A DNA stretch of 20,973 bases from DASVLX01 sp035552275 (GCA_035552275.1 DASZLR010000125.1:1-20973), one strand, 5' to 3'; counted from the first letter of the stretch, positions 8,203 through 15,924 are shown. The notes: generated by a model not told the origin, from the sequence alone. Translations and numbers: made by a program.

Positions 8203-10389
8203 TCAACCACCGTCGCCATCCGCAACGGCTTCATCAGCGGGTTCGCCGGCTGGTTCGTCAGCACCGATGCTGGCGACCTCGCGCGCCGCGTCCGGCCCGG
8301 ACGCGAGCAGCGTCCGGAAGCCGTCCTCGTCCAGCACCGGTACCTTCAGCGCAACGGCCTTGTCGTACTTCGCGCCGGGCGCGTCGCCGACCACCACGAA
8401 CGCCGTCTTCTTCGACACCGCGGACGCCGCCTTGCCGCCGCGCGCCATAATCGCCTCCTTGGCCTCGTCCCGGGAGAAGCCGGGCAACGTGCCGGTGACC
8501 ACGATCGACATCCCCTCCAGCGTGCGCGGCGTCGACTCGTCGCGGTCCTCGGCCATCCGCACTCCGGAGTCCCGCCATTTGCGCACCACCTCGCGGTGCC
8601 AGTCGACGTCGAACCATTCCCGGACAGCGTCCGCGATGGTCGGCCCGACACCGTCCACATCGGCCAGTTCTTCCTCGCTGGCGGCCTCGATCGCTTCCAC
8701 CGAACCGAACTCGCGGGCCAGCGCCTGCGCCGCGGTCGGGCCGACGTGCCGGATCGACAGCGCCACCAGCACCCGCCACAGTGGACGGTCCTTGGCCGCG
8801 TCCAGATTGGCCAGCAGCTTGCGCGCGTTCACCGACAGCTCGCCGGCGTCGGTGCGGAACAGCTCGACCTCGGCGAGTTTGTCGGCGTCGAGGTCGAACA
8901 CGTCGCCCTCGTCGTGGATCACCCCGGAGGCCAGCAACGCCGCGGCCGCCTCGTAGCCGAGCACCTCGATGTCGAAGCCGCCGCGCCCGGCCAGGTGGAA
9001 CAGCCGCTCGCGCAGCTGGGCCGGGCAGGAGCGGGTGTTGGGGCAGCGGATGTCGACGTCGCTCTCCTTCTCCCGGCGCAGCACCGAACCGCACTCGGGA
9101 CAGGTCACCGGCATCACGAACTCGTGCTCGGTCCCGTCGCGGACGTCCACCACCGGGCCGAGGACCTCGGGAATCACGTCGCCGGCCTTGCGGATCACCA
9201 CCCGGTCGCCGATCAGCACGCCCTTGCGCCGCACCTCGTCGGCGTTGTGCAGGGTGGCCCTGGCCACCGTCGAGCCCGCGACCTTCACCGGTTCCATCAC
9301 CGCGAACGGGGTGACCCGCCCGGTGCGGCCGACGTTGACCTGGATGTCCAGGAGCTTCGTGGTCGCCTCTTCCGGCGCGTACTTGTAGGCGATGGCCCAA
9401 CGCGGGGCGCGGGAGGTGGTGCCCAGCCGACGCTGCAACGCGACCTCGTCCACCTTGATGACGATGCCGTCGATCTCGTGCTCGGCGTCGTGCCGGTGCT
9501 CGCCCCAGTAGGCGATGTGCGCCTCGATCCCCTCCATCGTGTCCAGCACCACGGTGTGTGCGGAAACCGGCAGGCCCCAGGCGCGCATCGCCTGGTACGC
9601 CTCCGACTGCCGAGCCGGCTCGAATCCCACCCGCCGACCGACGCCGTGGCAGATCAGCCGCAGCTTCCGGCTCGCGGTGACCCGGGGGTCCTTCTGCCGC
9701 AGCGAGCCGGCGGCCGAATTGCGCGGATTGGCGAACGGCGGCTTGCCGGACTCGACCAGCCCGGCGTTCAACTCGGCGAAGTCGTCCAGCACGAAGAACA
9801 CCTCGCCACGCACCTCGACCAGCTCCGGCACCGGGAATTCCTGGGTGTCGGCCAGCTTTTCCGGGACGTCCCGCAAGGTGCGCACGTTGAGCGTGACGTC
9901 CTCGCCGGTGCGGCCGTCGCCGCGGGTCAGCGCACGGGTCAGCCGGCCGCCCTCGTACAGCAGGTTGATCGCCAGACCGTCGATCTTCAGCTCACACAGG
10001 TAATGCGCCGTGTCACCCACTTCTTTGCGCACCCGATCGGCCCAGGCGTGCAGTTCGTCCGCACTGAACGCGTTGTCCAGGCTGAGCATCCGCTCCAGGT
10101 GATCGTGTGCGGTGAACTCGGTGGAGAAGGTGCCGCCGACGCGCTGCGTCGGCGATTCGGGCGTGACCAGCGACGGGTGCGCCTGTTCGATCTCCTGCAG
10201 TTCGCGCAGCAACACGTCGAATTCGCCGTCGGTGATGGTGGGCGAGTCGAGCACGTAGTACCGGAACTGGTGGCCGCGGATCTCCTCGGCGAGCGCGCCG
10301 TATCGCTCCCGGACGTCCGCCGGCACATCCTCGACACCCTCCGCGCCACCGGTGTTGTCGCCACCGGCGAGCTCATCGACGCTGTTCAC
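8203..10389 (-). CDS. ligA: NAD+-dependent DNA ligase LigA
   Basis: A 728-residue replicative DNA ligase. The Ia domain (YYVLDSPTITDGEFD, about residues 44-58) is followed by the adenylation domain, with nucleophile K135 in CELKIDG, then the OB fold. A Cys4 zinc finger reads CPECGSVLRR...RCPNTRSCPAQ. Helix-hairpin-helix repeats include SIRHVGPTAAQALAREFG, and the BRCT domain begins at TLEGMSIVVTGTLPGFSRDEAKE. An acidic low-complexity tail ends the protein. GTG 10389 is chosen because TACCCT lies 6 bases before it, fitting a leaderless transcript, and because upstream codons are not family-like. A MetE-like gene lies two genes upstream, echoing Rv3015c-Rv3014c in mycobacteria. Confidence 0.97.
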   Translation of the reverse strand: MNSVDELAGGDNTGGAEGVEDVPADVRERYGALAEEIRGHQFRYYVLDSPTITDGEFDVLLRELQEIEQAHPSLVTPESPTQRVGGTFSTEFTAHDHLERMLSLDNAFSADELHAWADRVRKEVGDTAHYLCELKIDGLAINLLYEGGRLTRALTRGDGRTGEDVTLNVRTLRDVPEKLADTQEFPVPELVEVRGEVFFVLDDFAELNAGLVESGKPPFANPRNSAAGSLRQKDPRVTASRKLRLICHGVGRRVGFEPARQSEAYQAMRAWGLPVSAHTVVLDTMEGIEAHIAYWGEHRHDAEHEIDGIVIKVDEVALQRRLGTTSRAPRWAIAYKYAPEEATTKLLDIQVNVGRTGRVTPFAVMEPVKVAGSTVARATLHNADEVRRKGVLIGDRVVIRKAGDVIPEVLGPVVDVRDGTEHEFVMPVTCPECGSVLRREKESDVDIRCPNTRSCPAQLRERLFHLAGRGGFDIEVLGYEAAAALLASGVIHDEGDVFDLDADKLAEVELFRTDAGELSVNARKLLANLDAAKDRPLWRVLVALSIRHVGPTAAQALAREFGSVEAIEAASEEELADVDGVGPTIADAVREWFDVDWHREVVRKWRDSGVRMAEDRDESTPRTLEGMSIVVTGTLPGFSRDEAKEAIMARGGKAASAVSKKTAFVVVGDAPGAKYDKAVALKVPVLDEDGFRTLLASGPDAAREVASIGADEPAGEPADEAVADGDGG

Positions 10390-10395
10390 GCAGGT

Positions 10396-10401
10396 AGGGT
10401 A
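10396..10401 (-). promoter_or_regulatory. Candidate leaderless -10 element of ligA (TACCCT)
   Basis: TACCCT on the minus strand fits the actinobacterial TAnnnT pattern. It ends 6 bases before the ligA GTG, so transcription would start at or next to the start codon. No good -35 is visible, and there is no Shine-Dalgarno. It lies in the 34-base gap after the upstream gene, so ligA could be transcribed both from here and by read-through. Confidence 0.5.
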
Positions 10402-10423
10402 ACGACTTCGACCGACAGTCGGC

Positions 10424-11188
10424 TCAGTTCCCCTGCTCGGGCCCGGCAGGCTCATCGGACCCGACACCGGGCTCGCCGCCCGGCTCCGGCCCGACCTCGA
10501 CCAGACCGTCGACCAGGTCGCGCAACGCCAGCAGGCTGATCGCGTTGGCCGGCTCCGCGAGCGCCGTCTCCACCCGACGAAGCCGTTCGCCGGCGACCCG
10601 CTCGCCCAGGGTCGCGTCCAGCGGCAGGAACGTCATCGCGGTGCGCTCCTGCTCGCCCAACTCGGCCAGTTCGGGGTGGTAGACGGCGACATCGACCACG
10701 CCCTCGGCGTCATCCACCTGGGCGACCACCCGCATGTCGGCGAGGCTGATCCGGTGGCCGGCCAGGTTGACGGTGACCTCGCTCGGGTCGGGCACCGGCG
10801 GCACCGAGTCGTGGTACTCCCACACCACGTCGTCCGGCGGCGCGGCCTGCCGCCAGGCGTCGGTGTACGGGCGCAGGTCCGGATCCTCCTGGCCGGTCAC
10901 CACCAGCGCGTAGATCGCGCGCCGGCCCCGCTCCAGGGAGAACTGCAGGTCCGGATGGACGGCCGCGACCAGCTCGCACAGGGTGTGCTCGACCCGCTGC
11001 GGGTCCCGGTCGCCCAACGCGGCGCTGACCTCCGGCAGCAGTTCGTGCCACCGCCGCCAGAACGTGTCGGCCGCCGACGCCGGGTCGGCCAGCTCGAACG
11101 GGCGCTGCTCCTCGAACTGACGCTGCTCCGCCACCGGCTCGGTGAGCCCGCGCTGGAATTTCTGCCGAAACCATCCCATGCCGGCCAT
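10424..11188 (-). CDS. Uncharacterised actinobacterial protein between MetE-like gene and ligA
   Basis: A 254-residue soluble protein with no signal peptide or membrane segment. I do not recognise the family. The body opens MGWFRQKFQRGL, has a helical region with TFWRRWHELLPEVSAALGD, and a central alpha/beta stretch: LERGRRAIYALVVTGQEDPDLRPYTDAWRQAAP, then VVWEYHDSVPP and SLADMRVVAQVDDAEGVVDVAVYHPEL. The C-terminus is a Gly/Pro/Glu-rich tail that looks disordered. The start is ATG 11188, two bases after the TAA of the MetE-like gene; ATG 11179 is equally possible. The tight spacing implies co-translation with the MetE-like gene. No function is proposed. Confidence 0.75.
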   Translation of the reverse strand: MAGMGWFRQKFQRGLTEPVAEQRQFEEQRPFELADPASAADTFWRRWHELLPEVSAALGDRDPQRVEHTLCELVAAVHPDLQFSLERGRRAIYALVVTGQEDPDLRPYTDAWRQAAPPDDVVWEYHDSVPPVPDPSEVTVNLAGHRISLADMRVVAQVDDAEGVVDVAVYHPELAELGEQERTAMTFLPLDATLGERVAGERLRRVETALAEPANAISLLALRDLVDGLVEVGPEPGGEPGVGSDEPAGPEQGN

Positions 11189-11190
11189 TG

Positions 11191-12234
11191 TTACCAGGAA
11201 TCCGGCGGCTCGATGAACGCTTTGCCGAGATCGCTGACCAGGGTGAGCGCGCGCCGGGCCCAGGTCGCGGACGCGCCGGCCAGGCCGCAGCACGGCGTCG
11301 GCACGGCCGCCTCGGCCAGCCGGGATCGGGCGAATCCGAGCCGGTCCACCAGCCGCAACGCTGGATCGGCGGCGGCCCGGAGGGTCAGCGGGTTGCTGGG
11401 TTCAATGCCGGGCACCAGACCGAGGAACAGGGTCAGCCCGTCGTCCCACGCCTCGCCCAGTTCGTCCCACAGCCGCGCCGGGGTTTTGTCACCCAGAAGG
11501 GTGGCGTCGATGGCGAGCGCGCCAGCGCCGGCCTCCCGGATCATCGCCACCGGCGGCCGGTTCGCGCAGCAGTGCACGATCACCGGCTGTCCACTCGCCG
11601 CCTCGGCCGCCTCGATCACGGCGGCCAGCGTGCCGCGGGCGTCCGGTTCGGACACCGCCGGCACCGTGCCGTAGCCCGACGGCGTACGCAGCGCGCCGGT
11701 CAGCACGGCCGGCAACGTCGGCTCGTCCACCTGCACCACCACCGGAGCGCCGAGCCGCCGCGCGACCTCGGTGATGTGCGTGGTCAGGCCTTCGGCCAGC
11801 GATGCGGTGAACTCGTGCAACGCCCCGGCGTCGGTGAGCACCCGGTGCCCGCGCGCCAACTCGATGCCGGCGGTCAGCGTCCACGGTCCGGCGACCTGGA
11901 TCTTCACCGCCGCCGGCCGGGCCTGGGTGCTGTCCGCGACCTCCTCCAGCGCGTCCAGATCCCGGCGCAGCAGATCGACCGCGCGCTGGTGGTCGCGGCC
12001 CGGTCGCGCGGTCACCCGATAGCCGGACGGCACCACCTCGAACGGCAGGTCGACCAGCAGCCCGGCGGTGCGGCCGATCAGGTCGGCACCGACGCCGCGC
12101 GCCGGCAGCTCGGGCAGATACGGCAGGGCCGGCAGCTCGCCGAACACGATCCGGCAGGACTCGACCGGGTCAGCGCCGGGCATCGATCCGATGGCGGTCG
12201 CCGTCCATGCCGGCCAGACGGGCTTCTCAGGCAC
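11191..12234 (-). CDS. Cobalamin-independent methionine synthase-like protein (MetE C-terminal domain only)
   Basis: A 347-residue TIM-barrel protein matching only the C-terminal catalytic domain of MetE (full MetE is about 750 residues). The zinc site is recognisable: H221-x-C223 in VIVHCCANRP and C315/C316 in PTPCCGLAG. VQVDEPTL (about 167-174) corresponds to the DEPxL signature, and AIDATLLGDK may supply a further ligand. The folate-binding N-terminal half is absent, as in core-MetE-like proteins such as mycobacterial Rv3015c, so the methyl donor and acceptor are unknown and it may not be a true methionine synthase. GTG 12234 has AGGAG 8-9 bases upstream. It heads the minus-strand string that runs on into ligA and diverges from the PTS operon. 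Confidence 0.9.
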   Translation of the reverse strand: MPEKPVWPAWTATAIGSMPGADPVESCRIVFGELPALPYLPELPARGVGADLIGRTAGLLVDLPFEVVPSGYRVTARPGRDHQRAVDLLRRDLDALEEVADSTQARPAAVKIQVAGPWTLTAGIELARGHRVLTDAGALHEFTASLAEGLTTHITEVARRLGAPVVVQVDEPTLPAVLTGALRTPSGYGTVPAVSEPDARGTLAAVIEAAEAASGQPVIVHCCANRPPVAMIREAGAGALAIDATLLGDKTPARLWDELGEAWDDGLTLFLGLVPGIEPSNPLTLRAAADPALRLVDRLGFARSRLAEAAVPTPCCGLAGASATWARRALTLVSDLGKAFIEPPDSW

Positions 12235-12275
12235 GTTCCGTTCTCCTGCCGATCACATTTCTCCAGGCAATCACG

Positions 12276-12305
12276 TTGCCACCGTCGGTCACGGACCGAT
12301 AGCGT
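12276..12305 (+). promoter_or_regulatory. Candidate promoter of the mannose-family PTS operon
   Basis: TTGCCA (12276-12281), 18 bases, then TAGCGT (12300-12305) is the best -35/-10 pair in the 117-base divergent gap between the MetE-like gene and EIIB. The start of transcription would be near 12312, about 40 bases before the EIIB ATG. No clear operator dyad or catabolite site is seen. Confidence 0.4.
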
Positions 12306-12351
12306 TGCCGCGACCAACGGCCGGCGCGGGCCAGCGAAGGGGTGAGCGCGG

Positions 12352-12843
12352 ATGCCCGTGAAACACCTGCGCATCGACAACCGGCTGATTCATGGGCAGG
12401 TTACCGTCGCCTGGGTTGGCGCGATCGGTGCGGACCATCTCATCGTGAGCAACGACGAGGTGGCCGACGACGAGCTGCAGTGTCTGCTGCTGCCGCAGGC
12501 CGCCCGGGGCGTGCGCACCTCGGTGCTGTCGGTCGCCGACACCCTCGACTACTGCGCCACCCCGCCGGCCGGCGAGGACACGATCATGGTGCTGGCGAAG
12601 CTGCCCACCGACGCGCTGCGACTGCTGGAGCGCGGGCTGCGGCCGGCGGAGATCAACGTCGGCAACCAGGCCCCACGACCGGGCAGCAAGTTCGCCATGA
12701 TCAACCGGTCAATCGCGGTGACCGCCGAGGACGCCGCCGTCTACCGCCGGATCGCGGACCTGACCGGCGGGCTGCGCTGCCGGATGATGCCCACCGACCG
12801 TGGCGACGACTTCGTTCGACTGCTGAGCAAAAAGAAACTGTGA
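12352..12843 (+). CDS. PTS mannose/fructose/sorbose-family EIIB component
   Basis: A 163-residue cytoplasmic phosphotransfer protein. The motif RIDNRLIHGQV at residues 7-17 carries the phospho-accepting H14, which receives phosphate from EIIA and passes it to sugar at the EIIC/EIID channel. DHLIVSNDEVADDELQ, VLAKLPTDALRLLERG and EINVGNQAPRPG are further family segments. ATG 12352 follows AAGGGGTGAG. It is the first gene of a B-C-D-A operon. The sugar is unknown, since no catabolic enzyme lies beside it. General PTS proteins (EI, HPr) must be encoded elsewhere. Confidence 0.95.
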   Translation: MPVKHLRIDNRLIHGQVTVAWVGAIGADHLIVSNDEVADDELQCLLLPQAARGVRTSVLSVADTLDYCATPPAGEDTIMVLAKLPTDALRLLERGLRPAEINVGNQAPRPGSKFAMINRSIAVTAEDAAVYRRIADLTGGLRCRMMPTDRGDDFVRLLSKKKL

Positions 12844-12888
12844 GCTGAACCCGACTGACCTGGCCAAACCGACGATGGTGGGGGCAAC

Positions 12889-13671
12889 ATGCTGATCGCG
12901 CTCGCGCTGACGCTCTGGGCCGTCGTGTGTATCTACGACATGCTCGGGCCGACGTTGTTCTACGGCACCCGCCCGATGGTCGTCGGCACGGTGGCCGGTC
13001 TGATTGTCGGCGATCTGACACTCGGCATGGCCGTCGGCGGCACCCTCGAACTGACCGCGCTGGGCATCTACACCTACGGCGGCGCGAGCACGCCGGACTA
13101 CATCACCGGCGCGATCGTCGGCACCGCGCTGGGCCACGTCACCCCGGGCGATCCGGGGCACCAACTGGCCATCGGCCTCACCCTGGGCGTCGCCGCGTCC
13201 CTGGTGCTCACTCCGCTGGACCCGATCGGCCGATTTCTGCCGACATTCTGGATTCACCGCGCGGACCGCGCGGCGATGGCCGGCCGAACACGGGAACTGA
13301 GCGTGTTGCACTGGACGGCTTTCCTGCCGTGGGCGGCCGTGCGGGCGGTTCCGACTTTTCTCGCCACCTATTTCCTCAACACCAGCGCGGTGTCCGCGAT
13401 CGAGCGGTCGGTACCGAACTGGTTCACGAACGGTATGACGCTGGTCGGCGCGATTCTGCCGGCCGTCGGTTTCGCCATGCTGTTGAAGCTGCTGCCGGTG
13501 CGGCGGTACTGGTACATGCTGCTGCTCGGGTACGTGCTGTTCGCCTTCATGAAGGTCACTCTGGTTGGCGTCACGTTGTTCGGTCTCGCCGTGGCGGTCA
13601 TCTTCGTGACGCTCAAACCACCGACGGCTGATCGACTGACGCGGACCGAAGGGAGTTCCGACAATGTCTGA
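12889..13671 (+). CDS. PTS mannose/fructose/sorbose-family EIIC component
   Basis: A 260-residue integral membrane permease subunit. It starts straight into a membrane segment (LIALALTLWAVVCIYDMLGP) and has repeated hydrophobic stretches, including VVGTVAGLIVGDLTLGMAVGGTLELTALG, which contains the family's GDxxxGxxxGGTLE-like signature, and a C-terminal run through YVLFAFMKVTLVGVTLFGLAVAVIFVTL. ATG 12889 is preceded by GGGGGCAAC. It lies 45 bases after EIIB, and its TGA overlaps the EIID ATG (ATGTCTGA), so EIIC and EIID are probably made in fixed ratio. It forms the sugar channel with EIID. Confidence 0.93.
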   Translation: MLIALALTLWAVVCIYDMLGPTLFYGTRPMVVGTVAGLIVGDLTLGMAVGGTLELTALGIYTYGGASTPDYITGAIVGTALGHVTPGDPGHQLAIGLTLGVAASLVLTPLDPIGRFLPTFWIHRADRAAMAGRTRELSVLHWTAFLPWAAVRAVPTFLATYFLNTSAVSAIERSVPNWFTNGMTLVGAILPAVGFAMLLKLLPVRRYWYMLLLGYVLFAFMKVTLVGVTLFGLAVAVIFVTLKPPTADRLTRTEGSSDNV

Positions 13672-14578
13672 ACCAGCTGACACGTCTGAACCGGCTGACC
13701 CCGTTGGCCCGGCCGACCCGGTTGGCCCGTCCGATCTCGCGATTACCAGGCAGGTGCTGCGCCGCGTTTTCTGGCGATATTTCTGGTCGTTTCAGGTTTC
13801 CTGGAACTACGAGCGGATGCAGGCGCTGGGCTTCTGCTATTCCATGGTGCCGGTCTTGCGGGTGCTGCATCCGGATCGCGCGGCGTTCGCCGATTCGCTG
13901 CGCCGGCACCTGAGCTTCTTCAACACCTCGCCCATCGTCGGCGGCCCGCTGATCCTGGGCACCACCATCGCGATGGAGGAGGCCGGCTCGACCACCTCCG
14001 CGGACAGCGTGAAGGTCGCGATGATGGCGCCGATGGCCGGCATCGGCGACACCATCACCTTCGCCCTGTACAACAGCATCATCTTCAGCATCGGCGCCGG
14101 CTGGGCGTTGCAGGGCAACGTCATGGGCCCTATCTTCACGGTGCTGTTCGTACTGATCCCGTATTTCGTGGTGCGCTGGTGGCAGTTCGGTTTCGGCTAC
14201 CGCCAGGGCAAGAACATGGTCGCTCGACTCGCCAGCGGCGCGCTGGAGAAACTCAACGAGGGGGCCACGATTCTCGGCCTGATCGTGATGGGCGGTTTCA
14301 TTCCGCAGATCGTCAAGATCGTGACCACGCTGACCTACCAGCAGAACATCACCGCGGTGAAGCCGGGCGGCGGATCCACAGTGGTCACCCAGAAAGTTCC
14401 AGTGCAGAAGCAACTCGACGCGATTCTGCCGTACCTGCTGCCGGTGGCGATCACCGCGTTCATCTACTTCCTGTTGCGGCGGTTCAATCTCCATCCGATC
14501 TGGGCGATCGTGATCGTGTTCGCGATCGGTCTGGCGTTGGGCGGGCTCGGCTGGTTCGCGAAGGCCCTCCCGACATGA
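13664..14578 (+). CDS. PTS mannose/fructose/sorbose-family EIID component
   Basis: A 304-residue membrane subunit of the sugar permease. After an unusual repetitive acidic/proline N-terminus (residues 2-25), typical EIID sequence follows: RRVFWRYFWSFQVSWNYERMQALGFCYSMVPVL, FFNTSPIVGGPLILGTTIAMEE and MMAPMAGIGDTITFALYNSIIF. It ends with hydrophobic segments (LPYLLPVAITAFIYFLLRRF; AIVIVFAIGLALGGLGWF). GGGAG lies about 9 bases before ATG 13664. Its ATG overlaps the EIIC stop by 8 bases, and its TGA overlaps the EIIA ATG as ATGA. Confidence 0.95.
   Translation: MSEPADTSEPADPVGPADPVGPSDLAITRQVLRRVFWRYFWSFQVSWNYERMQALGFCYSMVPVLRVLHPDRAAFADSLRRHLSFFNTSPIVGGPLILGTTIAMEEAGSTTSADSVKVAMMAPMAGIGDTITFALYNSIIFSIGAGWALQGNVMGPIFTVLFVLIPYFVVRWWQFGFGYRQGKNMVARLASGALEKLNEGATILGLIVMGGFIPQIVKIVTTLTYQQNITAVKPGGGSTVVTQKVPVQKQLDAILPYLLPVAITAFIYFLLRRFNLHPIWAIVIVFAIGLALGGLGWFAKALPT
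13667..13738 (+). repeat. Four 18-bp units encoding the N-terminal tail of EIID
   Basis: Four consecutive 18-bp units at 13667, 13685, 13703 and 13721 encode SEPADT, SEPADP, VGPADP and VGPSDL. Units 1-2 differ at 3 bases, and units 3-4 are similarly close. All keep the frame, so length change would add or remove six residues of a cytoplasmic-looking tail without disrupting the enzyme. Confidence 0.8.
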
Positions 14579-14991
14579 CGGCGCCGATGCCGGTGCCGAT
14601 CGTGCTGGTCGGGCACGGTGATTTTCCGGCCGGCATGCTCGGTGCGGTGGAGCTCATTCTCGGGCCGCAGCAGAGAATCGCCGCGATTTCGCTGCCGCCG
14701 GACGGAACCGGTGAGCAGTTGGCCGAGCAGGTCACCGCCGCGCTGCATCGGCTCGGCCCAGCGGACGGTTCCGGGTTGGTGTTGGCCGACCTGTTCGGCG
14801 GCAGCCCGGCGAACGCGGTCGCCGCGCTGGCTCATGTCAACCCCGCACTGCACCTGGTCGCCGGGCTGAACCTGGGCATGGTCCTGGAAGTGCTGCTCAA
14901 CCCGGCCACCGACGCGGCCGCGCTGGCCGACGTCGCGGTCCGGGCCGGGCAGGACGCGGTGATCGACATCGCGGCCCGGCTACGCGACTGA
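14575..14991 (+). CDS. PTS mannose-family EIIA component
   Basis: A 138-residue cytoplasmic EIIA-Man domain. IVLVGHGDFPAGML near residues 9-22 carries H14, the residue phosphorylated by HPr. LADLFGGSPANAVAAL is the second conserved loop, and LHLVAGLNLGMVLEVL the third. The start ATG 14575 overlaps the EIID stop (ATGA), so the frame's longer upstream extension inside EIID is not used. Having EIIA and EIIB as separate proteins at opposite ends of the operon is a split form; in E. coli ManX they are fused. It is the last PTS gene; the dehydratase begins 21 bases after its stop but appears to have its own promoter. Confidence 0.94.
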   Translation: MTAPMPVPIVLVGHGDFPAGMLGAVELILGPQQRIAAISLPPDGTGEQLAEQVTAALHRLGPADGSGLVLADLFGGSPANAVAALAHVNPALHLVAGLNLGMVLEVLLNPATDAAALADVAVRAGQDAVIDIAARLRD

Positions 14992-15000
14992 GATCGCGCC

Positions 15001-15006
15001 TAGGGT
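15001..15006 (+). promoter_or_regulatory. Candidate leaderless -10 element of the dehydratase gene (TAGGGT)
   Basis: TAGGGT (TAnnnT type) lies 6 bases before the GTG at 15013, the same spacing as for ligA. No Shine-Dalgarno is present in between. It suggests that the PLP enzyme can be transcribed separately from the PTS operon and translated without a leader. Confidence 0.45.
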
Positions 15007-15012
15007 GGATTT

Positions 15013-15924
15013 GTGACGATCAGCCTGCTGCCGACCGAGTCCGATGTCCACGCGGCCGCCGACCGAATCCGCCGATATGTGCGCCGCACCCCGATGCTGC
15101 GCGCCGACGTCGACGGGCGGCCGGTGGTGTTCAAGCTGGAACATCTGCAACGCACCGGCTCGTTCAAGCTGCGCGGTGCGCTCAATGCCCTGTTGGTCGG
15201 GCCACGGCCGAACCGGGTGATCACCGCGTCCGGGGGCAATCACGGGCTCGCCGTGGCCACCGCGGCCGCGCTGGTGGACCTGCCGGCCACGATCTACCTG
15301 CCCGAATCGGCGCCGGCGGGAAAGGCGCGGCGGATCGAGGCGATCGGCGCGCGGCTGGTCCGGTTCGGGGAGACGTACGCCGTGGCGGCGGCCGAGGCGC
15401 GCCGCGCCGCCAGCGAGCTCGGCGCCCGCTACCTGCACGCATACGACGATGCCGCGGTTGTCGGCGGACAGGGCACGGTGGCCGCCGAGGTGATCACGGA
15501 CGCTCCTGACGTGACCGCGATCGCGGTCGCCGTCGGTGGTGGCGGACTGGCCGCGGGCACGGTGCTGGGCGCCGCCGGTCGTGCGGTGGTCGCCGTCGAG
15601 CCGGAGCGCTGCTGCTGCTTCCACGCTGCCCTCGACGCCGGCGAACCGGTGGACTCGGCGGTCGACTCGATCGCCGCTTCCGGACTGGGCGCGAGCCGGG
15701 TCGGCGACATACCGTTCGCCCTGCTGCGTGCCGCCGGTGCGACATCCGTTCTGGTCAGCGATGCCGAACTGGTCGCGGCCCGGGACCGGTTGTGGGAGGA
15801 GTTCCGGCTCGCGGTGGAGCCGGCGGCGGCTGCGCCGTTCGCGGCCTGGCTGGCCGGTCGGGTGCCCGAGAGCCTGACCTGCGTGGTGCTCTGCGGCGCC
15901 AACACCGACTGGCTGCCGGTCTGA
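15013..15924 (+). CDS. Serine/threonine dehydratase-like PLP enzyme (fold type II)
   Basis: A 303-residue PLP enzyme of the threonine deaminase/serine racemase group. The Schiff-base lysine is K52 in RTGSFKLRGALNAL. SGGNHGLAVATAA near 73-85 binds the substrate carboxylate and PLP ring, and VGGGGLAAG is the phosphate-binding glycine loop. There is no C-terminal ACT-like domain, so it resembles catabolic, non-allosteric enzymes. A run of three cysteines (ERCCCFHAALDAG) stands near residues 198-210. Reaction by family: deamination of L-Thr or L-Ser to 2-oxo acids; substrate choice (Thr, Ser, 3-hydroxyaspartate) cannot be read here. GTG 15013 is supported by the upstream TAGGGT. It is followed by the palindrome at 15930-15945. 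Confidence 0.9.
   Translation: MTISLLPTESDVHAAADRIRRYVRRTPMLRADVDGRPVVFKLEHLQRTGSFKLRGALNALLVGPRPNRVITASGGNHGLAVATAAALVDLPATIYLPESAPAGKARRIEAIGARLVRFGETYAVAAAEARRAASELGARYLHAYDDAAVVGGQGTVAAEVITDAPDVTAIAVAVGGGGLAAGTVLGAAGRAVVAVEPERCCCFHAALDAGEPVDSAVDSIAASGLGASRVGDIPFALLRAAGATSVLVSDAELVAARDRLWEEFRLAVEPAAAAPFAAWLAGRVPESLTCVVLCGANTDWLPV

Noticed and set aside
8169..8264. N-terminal extension of RpiB into the ligA 3' end
   Set aside because: The family begins at MRVYLGSDHAGF. The extension overlaps ligA coding sequence and has no family similarity.
8173..10539. A very long plus-strand open frame (over 780 codons) opposite ligA
   Set aside because: LigA on the minus strand has every expected domain. 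The plus frame is a Gln/His/Arg-rich mirror of high-GC codon bias with no recognisable motif.
14179..14574. N-terminal extension of EIIA within EIID
   Set aside because: The extension is an out-of-frame reading of EIID. ATG 14575, overlapping the EIID stop, gives a normal EIIA.
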